Origin: Larus michahellis
Taxonomy: Eukaryota > Chordata > Aves > Charadriiformes > Laridae
Length of the DNA stretch: 64,000 nucleotides
Assembly (NCBI RefSeq): GCF_964199755.1
Contig: NC_133903.1
Coordinates: 997,001-1,061,000 of the forward strand
Direction: 5' to 3'
In this document: positions 47,201-59,200 of the stretch, one piece after another
Layout: each line of letters opens with the position of its first letter
How positions within the stretch are numbered: the stretch's first letter is position 1
Program-made: the position numbers and the translations under genes
Notes under the pieces: model-generated
The model's database searches: none
Told to the model about the DNA's origin: nothing
What the model saw: the letters and a program-made list of their open reading frames with translations, nothing else

Positions 47201-50200
47201 GGTGAAAGTAAACCCTGAGCGAGAGGACAGTGAAACGAGAACAGTAAGCATTCTAACTCCTCTTTAGCTGTGAGGCTGTCTGTATCGCAATACCCCAAGT
47301 CGTAAGGGCAGGTAAAGGCAATAGGCTTTCTTTGTGCTTGTCTTTCTCACCAAGATTTGTTTGTAGAAGCTGACTGAAATTTTTCAGGTATTGTCTGTGC
47401 AGCTGTAATTACGGGATTTTTATTTAATGTAGTACCACATGGTTTTGTGCTTTTAAAATGTTATTAGCGATAAATATAGTGCTGTTAAAATGAGCAGTTT
47501 CTTTAAAAATGTATTTCAAATACTTTTTTTGATGAATAATTAAACTGTTTATAAAACATGTATTCTTTTTTTCAGCATTCTATAATTCCCAGAGGATCTT
47601 TATCTCTGAAAGTCTTGGCTGAGCTACCTATTATTGTTGTTCTTATGTACCAGGTTAGTATACTCTAGTATTTTGCATGTAAATACTTTTTGTTACTGAA
47701 TGGCTTGTGTCACTTCTGCTGGCTAACATACTAGTAAAAATTAATGTAACGTATTTTTAAGATTAAAATATGGTCTAAAAATAAGCCGCTGAAATGTCTT
47801 AATTTTTTCTGATTAGCTCTCAAATAAGTTGACTGCGAGTGGGACTCGTAAATTTCTCTAATAATACTTTATTTATTTTTTTTAAGCTCTACAAGCTGAA
47901 CATTCATAATGTAGTAGCTGAATTTGTGCCCTTGATCATGAACACTATTATAATACAGGTTTCTGCTCAAGCGAGGTAAGAGCATTTTAGCAATATTTTG
48001 ATGATATTGGGATAAACTACTTAAACCTGCCATTCAGTATTGCCCGAAATATTTTTGTCGTATATCCTGTGATTTTTGCTTCTAGTCTTACTGCTTTTAA
48101 TCTTAAAAGTAGCAATGCTTATTTGATGCGAAATTGTCAAATTTTGTAGGTGAAGTAATTGGCAAATCTGAATAGTTCCATTATACGTCACTGATAAAAC
48201 TCACAGTTGTGCAGTAGATCCCAATTTATTGTTTGATAATGCATTTTTTAAAGTAGAGTTTCTCAGAAATCAGCATTGCCACAGGTAGTATGTGATGGAG
48301 AGAGTGTTAGCTAGGACACTTGCTGTCGTTTAATCTTTGCCATACCACCAGTGATATGTTTTTGCTCTCCCAAGGTGTAGCTTAGGTGAAAAAAAAATTG
48401 CCCCAGTCAGGGGAACGGAGCCCATTTGGTGCTCGCTGTAGAGAGTGGAAATTGTGTGGCTCCTCAGGGCTGTGCAGTTCTGCTTAGAGCATTTGAATGG
48501 CAGAGAGCTTGTTGAAAACGGGCTGCCCCATAAGGATTTTATTCCCTTATGAAGCAAGAACCCCACCAAAAGATGATGTAACTTGAAACTTCCGTGAATT
48601 TTCTAAATGAAGGTATTAAAGAGGAACAAAATCGTAACCACTGTTCAACTTAATTTCAGGCAACATAAACTTTATAACAAGGAATTGTATGCAGATTTTA
48701 TCGCTGCTCAGATTAAAACGTTGTCTTTTTTGGCTTACATCATAAGAATTTACCAGGTAGGTTGCATTTTTATTGCTTTCTTACTCTTAGTGCAACAGAT
48801 CTCTAGTTACTTTATGGCAGGGCGGTGGCCAGTGTGACTGCAGCGCGTCAGGGACTGGAGAGGAGCAAATGTGAAGACGGGGCTGTACTTGGTTGTCCCG
48901 TCAGAAGTATTCTCATGCGAATGCAAAGTAAAAACGTGCCTTTCCCTCCGCCCCGGGCATTTATGGAATGGCGGTTGTATTTTATTTTTACAAGTAGACT
49001 CCTTAAAGAGAAACAAGTGAATTTCAATTGAATGTTATTTTGCAAATGTAAAGCAAAGCTTTAAAACAGAATGTCATAACAATTATATTCATGTTAATTT
49101 TTGTTATAGGAATTAGTGGCTAAATATTCTCAGCAAATGGTAAAGGGAATGTTGCAGTTGCTCTCCAATTGCCCAGCCGAAACGGCGCACCTCCGGAAGG
49201 AGCTTCTGATTGCTGCTAAGCACATCTTGACGACAGACTTGAGGAGCCGTATGTAGTACTCTTTAAAAACGTATCTATAAACTGGAAAGATTTCAAGTAT
49301 TTCTGTGTATTTGAGGCATATTGCTTACTATTTGTTTTGGACTATTGCATACTTCTGAATATTTTTAGGGTGGTTGTGGCTTTTGATTTGCCTTTTTTCT
49401 TTTTCCTTAAAAAAAAAATAATAAAATAACCTAAGATGGCATGCTGAACATGTGGCTTTTCTAGCTTTCCAGGTTCCGAGTAATTACCGTTTCATGATAA
49501 AAATTTGTGTTGGTTTGTAGTTGTGCCTACAGTTGTACGGATACTTTAAAATCCTAATCTGATGACCTGAGTGGAAGTAGTTCTGTCAAGACTGATACCA
49601 TGTTTGATTCAGCTCATAGAATGTGCCTCTAGCAGAGGAAAGCTATTTTTGGTCTGCCTGAATTAACTGGGTTGGGTGGATATGTTCTGTTTTGGCAGAA
49701 TTGCAAAATTGGAGATAAGTGTACTTTGTAAAATATTAACTTCTGTCTTTTCATTGTTACTGTGTGGTCCCCTTCCTTTTCCTTCTGCTAACAACAGTTA
49801 TGGGGCAGTGTGATATCTTACAGGTATTGTGAGCTCACCAAAAAACCAGCATGTTTCCTACTTCTAGAATTTAGTATTGGGGTCACATGGAAAGCTGTTT
49901 CTTTAACTGTTTTTCTAAAGAAATAATTTTAATTGTTCTAAGTTTCTCAGCCTCTCCTTAATTACTTCTGAAATTGACCAGTTTCAACAAAATTCAACAG
50001 AGGACCGAGATCTTAAAGATAAGATGTTCTGTGTTGTTTGTGAACTTTAGTGTTTGGGTAGCGGACAAAACCTGAGTTAGTGTCTTCGCTGGAGGAACAA
50101 AGAGCAGTGTGAGCTTAGCAATTCGTTGCCCCTTCATGGCCGCTGGCTGGCGTTTTAGCATATGTGCTGCCAACGCCTCCCTCCAGCCCTGCTCCAGGCT

Positions 50201-53200
50201 CCCTGCCTGCCCCAAAGCGGGTGTAGAGGAGGAAATGCTTGGAAATGGTGAGAAGAGGGAATGTGGTATCGCAGGAGCAATAAGGAGTGCGAGGAAGAGG
50301 AGAAATAGGGTACAAAGTATGTGGAGATGTGTAGAAGGCTTCGGTCGTTCTGCTGGTGCAGTTCAACTGACTTGGGAAAATGAGTGCTGACGGGCGTGTT
50401 TCATGTTTGTGGGTCTTGCCCATTTTAACTGAGATGTCCATTTCAAAAAGCCAGAGTGGTTTGTATGGTGCTTCTGAAATTCTCATTCTGGCCAAATATT
50501 GTGAACATTTCTTAATTTCGAAGTAAAATATTCCTATGTTATGAAGTTTAATGAGAGAGTTCGATCAGTGATCCGGTGTAAGCAATTGATTATTGCTTGC
50601 TTTGCTTTAATTTCTCTTACCAGTTCACATTAGGATTAGTAGCACGACACAGGAATGTTAATGTTAAATGTGTTCAACACACAAAAACTCATTACTGTTT
50701 TTTTAATTTGCATTCCTTTTGCTTTTTTTCATTGTCAGGATTTGTGTCTTAATCTCCTTGCTCTGATGACACTAGTGCATCTAAGACTAATTCCTTTTTT
50801 CAAACAGTGGTTTGATGATCAAAGGTAGTTTCTTTGCAGCCATCTTTTTGACTCAGCTCTTTTCTCCACAGCATTAGTTTGCCCTCTACAGCTCCCTGAA
50901 GGGATGTTGGAGAGAGGTGGGTGTTGGCCTCTTCTCCCAGGTGAATGACGGCAGGACCAGAGGAAATGGTCTGAAGTTGCGGCAGGGGAGGTTTAGATTA
51001 GATATTAGGAAGAATGACTTTACTGACAGAGTGGTCAGGCACTGAAACCAACCTGCCCAGGGAGGGGGCTGAGTCACCATCCCTAGAGGTGTTTAAGAAA
51101 CGTCTAGATTTGGCACTTCAGGGCATGCTCTAGTGACAGAGATTGTAGGAGGTTTTTTTTGTGTCTGTATGGTTGGACTCGATGATCTCAAAGGTCCTTT
51201 CCAGCCATGAAGATTCTATGATTATTTGTTGGCGATGACTGAATTTATTCTCACGTTGCGACTGCTGTGGTGGTTGCCTTGTAAAATAATGGATTGTCTT
51301 TGCATCTAAAATCTTTATTCTTGTTCTTTATTTGCTTTTTCCACTGTAAGTCTTCCAGATCTCTACCCCCTCAAAAACCGATGCGGATGCTCTCTTTTTC
51401 TCTTGCTCTGTGGTTTTGCAGAATGTGACGTTCTCTTAAAGGAAAGACAGCTACCACACTGTCCCTTTCATTTCAGTGGACCTCACTGATTCCTTGTCCG
51501 TTTCAGGCTTCATTCAGAAAATGCTAGATTTTTATCTTTAATATTGTTTGGAAATCTGTGGAGTTTGAAGGTTGCTGGGTGTTCCTCTGTGACTTCTCAA
51601 TTATTTATTAATAAGTTTTAGCTTGTTGCATTATTTGGAAGTGGGAGCAGTTCCTCCTTCCTGCCATTTCTATCACCTGCCTTTAGGGTGGAGTGATGTA
51701 ATCAATTCCATAAACTTGTTGATTTCCATATTAAAAAGAAAATGCGTCTTGAGTCTGGCTTTGTCACTGTTTTTGTTGCTGAAATCCTCCTCTGTTCCCT
51801 GGGCCCCAGGTTGCATGTGTTCCTCCTGATATTTTGGGATAGAGCTTGTCTTGTAAGATGCCATATAAAATGAAGTTGTGTTGCCCAAACTTGTCCTTTT
51901 CAGTAACTCAATAGTTACATTTAAAAAGTTCAGCAAAGTTGAAAATACTATAAGCTTTTTTTTTTTTCCTCTTTGTAGATGTAACTGTTTTTTTCGTGTC
52001 AACGCTGTGGCTTTGGCAGCGTACCGTAGTGTCACTGCAGGGGCAAGTGTCAGGGCAGTTCATAGGCACAAGAGGTTAATTGAAAGTTTCCTTGTAAATG
52101 ACACTGCCTTTTATAAACTTCAGGAATTAATTTTCTGATTTAGTGTGAAATACCTAAGTTAGGTGGTTTAATACTTAACTACTTGTTTTGATTTTTTTTT
52201 TCTTTTTTTAATTTTAGAATTTATTCCATGTATGGACAAGCTGTTTGATGAATCTATACTAATTGGCTCCGGATACACTGCCCGAGAGACACTGAGGTAT
52301 GACAGCAAGTTTGGGATAGCTATCTGTGCACTTGCCAGGGCTGGTTTCTTTCAAGGTTTATTAATATTTACAACAGTCTCTGTATATTGTTCTCAATCTT
52401 CACTTTAAATAATTAATTTTATTAGATTCTGATATTGGAAGGGCTTCTGCTGCCGTGAAGAGTGATTGGTGTTTAACATGTTGATCGTGCAGCATGGTAG
52501 TGGGGGTGCAGGGCAAAATGAGATAAACGGGTGAATGAAAAGTATTTCACTTTTTTGAATTGCAGAGCACAACCAAAAGAGTGGTCACAGTGAAATCAAC
52601 TCAGTATCTTCCCAATATTTCACAAAACCGCCGAAGTCTTGTGTCGAGCGTAAAATCTGCATGAGATTTAAACTGTTTCGTCAATAAGTACCTTAAAACT
52701 TATTCATTCACAATTGAAAACACAAATGGGGAGAATACTTACGTTCTGAGTCTTCAATAGTCTACTAGTTTTTAGGTGCTTTTGCTGACCAAATTAAAAT
52801 AATGTGCACTAGGAGAATTATTTCCTCTTACTAAAGTATTAAGTGTACCTTATTCACAGCATGTATTAGATTTAGAAGTATTTGCTTAAACTCAGTATTT
52901 GGAAAGAAATTATTTTAAAAATCTGTCAGTTTTCATAACTACTTTTGAAATCATGAATCGTCAATGATTAATTGTGAAACAGCTTACCAACGCTGCTTAA
53001 AATGTGGCTTAAAACATGCTAATTTGCTCTTAACTGTAGATGAAAGTGTGTGCTGGGATTGTTCAGCAATGGAAAGACCAGAGAGGTGATCCTGGTGTGG
53101 AACAGTGTGATGCGTCTTTCTGAGGTTCTACAGGTTATCATTCTCTCATGTAACTCAGAAAGCTTTGTGAACTCTGCATTTGCATATAAAAATAGAAAAT

Positions 53201-56200
53201 TTGGATTTAGAATCTTGGAAATAGCACCAGGCAGTAATTATTGGTTAAGTCCAATTAACACCGATTTTAATTGTCCCCAACGTGTTTTCTTGTTTTTACT
53301 GATAGACCGCTTGCATACAGCACGCTGGCAGACCTGGTCCATCACGTCCGTCAGCATCTACCACTCAACGACCTCTCCCTCGCTGTCCAGTTGTTTGCCA
53401 AGAACATTGACGACGAGTCCTTGCCGAGCAGCATCCAGACAATGTCCTGCAAGCTCCTGCTGAACTTGGTGGACTGTATCCGGTCTAAAAGCGAACAGGA
53501 AAATGGAAATGGTAGAGATATTCTTATGAGAATGCTGGAGGTATTGATTTGTTTAAAACATTTGATAATAAGTTGAATGTCCTAGTTTATAGTATGTTGT
53601 CAATCACATTTTACTTTCTGCTTTCTTCAGAAATGAGAATATGTAGAAACAGTCTGCGTGCTGTATCAGAGATGGGCTCCTTAAAATGCTGTGCAACAGG
53701 GATAGTATCTCAAGAACAGCAGAGGTGCTTTGCCCACTCAGCTTATTCATTCAGTGACTTGTTTCAAAGCAAGAAACTGAATGGCTCTGATGCTGGGGGT
53801 AGCTTAACTGTTGGTATTTTTTAAAATTTTCTTTTAAATTTGAGTTGTAGTCTAATTTCTTCCTCACTGAAGAATAGGTAGGAATAGTGTATTTTTGATG
53901 CCTTCTGGTTATGGTGTGGTTTGTTTGTTGTGAGGTGTTTGTGGTGTGGGGGTTTGTGTTTTTTTTTTTTTTTTTTTTTTTTTAAAATCCTGGAAGAGGA
54001 TTATCTTGCAGGTGCTTGGCATAGCCCAATACAACCTGTAAAACGTGAAATATCCACACTTTCAAGACCTACTGATCCTTTTTAAGGATCTTCTTTATAT
54101 GGAGGATTTTTGAGGGGCTTTCTTTTGTTTGTTTTGTTATTATTAAAAATCAGGGATGCGCTGGAAGCTTGCTGCAGCCGAGTTGTTAATGGAAAAAGGT
54201 TGCGTAGTGTTTCTGCTGCCACAACATGAAGATTCACTCAATCGTAGAGTAAAACACTGCTAGGGTAAATACTGGTTTAATAATCTCGTTTTGGGATGTA
54301 AGAGCATGTCTTGAAATCTAAATCGAACTGGCATTAAAGCTTTTAGATGAGTGAGGAACCGGTATGGCTGCCTTTTTTGGGAAGGGCAATCTACGAATTC
54401 TGAATGTAGTGGATCCCTTCCATCTTTGACTCCTCTCTGCCATTGACAGACGGTCATGGTTCTGGATGCACCAGGGAAGAAATTTAGTCATTTTAAGCAC
54501 CTCCAGATGATTTAGTATTGCCCCTGAACTTTTTGTTTTCCTTAAGGTAGCAGTGGTTTGGGGAAAGGCTTTCATTCTAAATACAAAATGCAAGTGACGG
54601 TGCAAGTGAAAAATCTGCGCATTATGCATTGTAACGGGTCCTTTATTCCAGAGTGCTCAAACTGAAGTAGCTTTCTAGTAGGGTTTGTCTTCCAAATAAA
54701 CTACTTTTTTTCCTACTTTTTAAAAAATCTGTAATGTAGCACAGTTTGTTCATTTGTTTATCAGATTAAAATTTGTAATAATATGTGAATTCAGAGAAGA
54801 TACGTCTGGAGAAGAAGGGAGCATGCAGAATTGTGGTGGCAGTGGGGAAATGTCTGAGGAAGCCAAGTAGATCTAGACTTTAAAATTTGGGAAGTACAGA
54901 AAATTTTAAACTGAGACCTTGTGCAATGTGTTCCTTGTTTAGTGTCAACCAAGAGGGAGAAATGTTGGGGACCGCTCGTCTGCAGGACTGATTATTGCTT
55001 TCTAAATCCGATATGCTGCATAGAACTAAAACTTAAACCTGTAATGTATACATCTTTTAGTACACCTAACGTACATTACATATACATCTGAAAAATTCGA
55101 GCTTTGTATGCTTAATAGTGAAGATTTATAGACTGAAATATTAAGTCTTATTTTAAAAAATGAATTCAAATAGCTTTTCGTTTTAAATTAAGAAGAATTG
55201 TAGGGAGATCAATTTTTAGTCGAGGGATTTACTAGTTTTCAGCAAATATATATTTTTTGGAACTTGCTAAAAGTGAGAAAACTACATTGTTGGTACACTT
55301 AAAAATGTTTGCTGTCTCTTGACTGACTTTAGCTGTAAATATATACTTAGTATAAATACTTAGCTGTAAATTTTATTGATCTCAGTATGCTGACGTGAAG
55401 TATTGGTACTGTTGAATTTTGAAAGATTTTTGAAGAAGAAACTTATTTTCTTTTTTCTTCCCCCTCCCTGCTCTTACATTTGCCTCTCCTCTTTGTGCCG
55501 TAGGTTTTTGTTCTGAAATTTCACACTATAGCACGATACCAGCTTTCCGTAATTTTTAAAAAATGCAAGCCACAGTCCGAGCTTGGGGCTGCTGAAGCCG
55601 CGTTACCCGGAGTACCGACAGCAGCAAATGCAGCGCCTGTTCCTGTTCCCTCTCCTGCCCCGGCCACTCCAGTGGCCCCTGCACCGGTACCTGTGTTTGA
55701 AAAACAAGGGGAGAAAGAAAAAGAAGACAAACAGACGTTTCAGGTCACAGATTGCCGAAGCTTAGTAAAAACTTTGGTCTGTGGTGTCAAGACAATCACG
55801 TGGGGCATAACATCATGCAAAGCTCCTGGTGGTAAAACTGCATAATATTTAATTATATTTGTCTTGTAATTCTACAATTAAAACTCTCTAGCGTGAAAGC
55901 AAATAGTATTTTTAATGGTTAACTACTGTCTTATTCTTTATCTTCTTTCAGAAGCACAGTTCATTCCCAATAAGCAGTTGCAACCTAAGGAGACTCAAAT
56001 CTATATTAAACTGGTAAAATATGCAATGCAAGCTTTAGATATTTATCAGGTATGTAACCTGCCCACATAGTGCTTTTATTTGTACAGTTATTGGGTGTTA
56101 GATCTTTTAACAAGGATTTATTTGTCAGCTAAAAGACAGATTTCACGTGTAGCATGTTTTCATTATGTTTTTAATTTCAGGATCACAGCTATTGGGAAAT

Positions 56201-59200
56201 GTTATGATTTTCAAAGTACTTACCACTTGCAAGGAGCAAATTTTCTTAACAGCTGTTAAGAACACACAGTCTGTGCTTATGCAGGCAGGACAGACAAAAA
56301 TACTTCTTTCATGTAGCGGATTAAATCTTTTCTTCATCGAGATAGTTCAGCTATCGGTTGAAGCATTCCCATGGCTATGTTTATCTTCTGTAGTTACACA
56401 AAGTACTGATTAAATGTAAATGTATCTGATTTCAAATTAAGTAACTTCACGATAGGCTGATATCTCCTTCTGTTGTCTTTTTCCACTCCTGTCTTCATGG
56501 TTTTAAAATCTGAGCTGAAAACACTCTATTTTAATATTTTTATTGTCACTGTTGGCTCTTATGCCCAGCTTCTGATTGTATGGGGCTTGCATGTGAAACC
56601 TACAAAATCTGTTTGGTTTTTTTTTTCAAAAGTTACTTTAAACATAGTGGGGAAAAAGTTACTCAAATTCTGTAGCCAATATATGTGTTTTCTAAATCAC
56701 CCTAGGTCCAAATAGCAGGAAACGGGCAGACATATGTTCGAGTAGCAAACTGTCAGACAGTCAGAATGAAAGAGGAAAAGGAAGTTCTGGAGCATTTTGC
56801 TGGTGTATTCACAATGATGAACCCTTTAACTTTCAAAGAAATCTTTCAAACCACTGTTCCTTATATGGTGGAGAGAATCTCAAAAAACTATGCTCTTCAG
56901 GTATTATGTTTTCGTTTACTTTTTTCATTTGATAATACACAGCCTGTGGAAAATAGCTTATGCTGTGAAGTACATAGGCTGAAGTGGAATTATAAATAAT
57001 AATGTTGAAATTAACATGCAAGATTTGAAGCAGTCTAAAAAATACTTTGTAAAGATGGATTTTTGAGAAAACTTTCCAGACTAAGTGATTCCATACAAAC
57101 ATGAGCACTTTGGTTTAGAAGATATGAATGGACTTTATCCCTGAGAAGTATTGAGCATTGTGGAGTTCCTGTGTTCAGGTTGTTGCGTTAGTGTTCTGAC
57201 CTACTGTTTTACAGAACACAAGTCCTATCATATACATTTAAAATTAAGCTTTAAAGTTGAATACTTCAGTTATATGCGTGGTTGTTTTCCACTGGGGATA
57301 AGCTGAATCACTTGGGTAGCAGTGGAGATGGTGGAAGAAATTTGTCTTAGTTTTTTTGTTTTAAATGGGTAGCGCATTTATCCCTCGGTTGTTTTCATTA
57401 CAGCAACAATAATTCCATTGTGGTTTCCTTCTATAGATTGTTGCCAACTCCTTCTTGGCAAACCCTACTACCTCTGCCCTCTTTGCAACCATTTTGGTGG
57501 AGTATCTTCTGGATCGGCTGCCAGAAATGGGCTCTAACGTGGAACTCTCCAATCTGTATCTCAAGCTGTTCAAGTTAGTCTTTGGCTCGGTTTCACTATT
57601 TGCAGCTGAAAATGAACAAATGCTGAAGGTAAAGGTCATTTGTGTTAAAACCAAAAAAATCTGTTTTGACTCTTAATATATTCTTCAGACGTGTGAAGAA
57701 ACTTGGAGTTTTACGCTAACATTTGATGGTCTTTTCAAGTTTGAACCACTATAGTGATACATCTCCATTTTTTCCGATTGCCAGGTACATTGCCTTATTT
57801 ATAAGAGACGGGTTCTGTGAACGTTTGCTTCGTATTTGAAACTATAAGGTGATGTGCTAATTCTGAGTATAAATGACTGATCCGATCAGGATTGCCATAA
57901 ACCCGTGTCACTTCATGGTCGGGATATGCGTATCTTCCTGCAGATTTTTGCCCCTTTGTTTCCTTATTAACTGAAGACTCTTGCTTAGACTGGAATCACT
58001 TTTTTGTGCGTTGGTGAATCTTGTTCACTCACCTCGTGTTCAGTGACACGTACCTCTTGAGTTAGTTATTGTCTGCTCTTGAGTTAGTTATTGCCCTCAG
58101 CAACCATTCTGCGCTTGAATGCTACTTTTTCTATTGACAACATATTGTCTGTGTAGTCTGAGGATCTGTTTACGCTGATGAGATCATCTCATTATTCAGT
58201 AAGTTTAGAAATGCTGAGCTTGAAGCAAGAGTCTGCTTTCTCATAAAAGTAATAGCTGCCTATATCCACAAAAAACCTAAAGGTATTAGTTGAACAGTGC
58301 TTCTTCTCTCATCATTTCTCTCCATTTCTCTTCCTTCTACCTTAGAATAAACAAAATTTCTGGTAGGGGTAACTGTGTGATAACCGTTTCTGCGCTTAAC
58401 GATTTGTTACAGCAGGATGAGTTCAGTGTATGTTTTCGGGGTAGAACAGAGTAGGGACTGCTAATTTTCCAGATTCTTTGAAAGATAAAAGCAATATGAA
58501 GCAATATTCATAAGTAATATGAAGCAATATTCATATAATCTTGCTTAAATTTCTTCTCATTTGTCATCAGAATCAAGGTCATTTGGATTTTATAGGCTGG
58601 AGATCCAATTTAAAGAGAGTGATTTACTGCCTCCGCAGTTTCACGCTTCTGTTGCATTTTTTTGTTTCAGCAGGATTGATGATCTGGGCCTTGGGTAGAC
58701 AATTTAATTGAGTGATGAAGGCTATTTGCAGCATTTGCATAGCAATGTAGAAAGCTTTTAGATGTTAACAAAATCCATAATTTTGTCACTGTTTGCACAT
58801 GATCTGTAAGAATCCTTGTATTTATCAATTATTTTTAATGATTCCTGCCAACCGTTACTGTCCTCTGCTCTAGAAAGGCCACCAGTTCCGTAACCATTTT
58901 TTTACTTGTAAAAGTTTACTTTCAAAGTGAAATTTTATCATTTCCCACAATTAAGAATTAGTGATTAAGTTAGATCTGGAACAAATTAATGTTGTGAAAT
59001 GTCTTCTCTTGTCGTCATGACACTTCTGATTTCTGCTAGACATCCCTAGGTTCTGTGGAGCAAATGTTTTTCACTGTCTCAGATTTGCAGAAGATTTTTT
59101 GTTTTAATGCAGTTACTGCTTGGAGTAGCAACCAGACTTGATCATTTGGCTAATGTGTAAGCAGGGTTTAATTAATTAAAGAGTTCTCTGGGTTCTCGAT

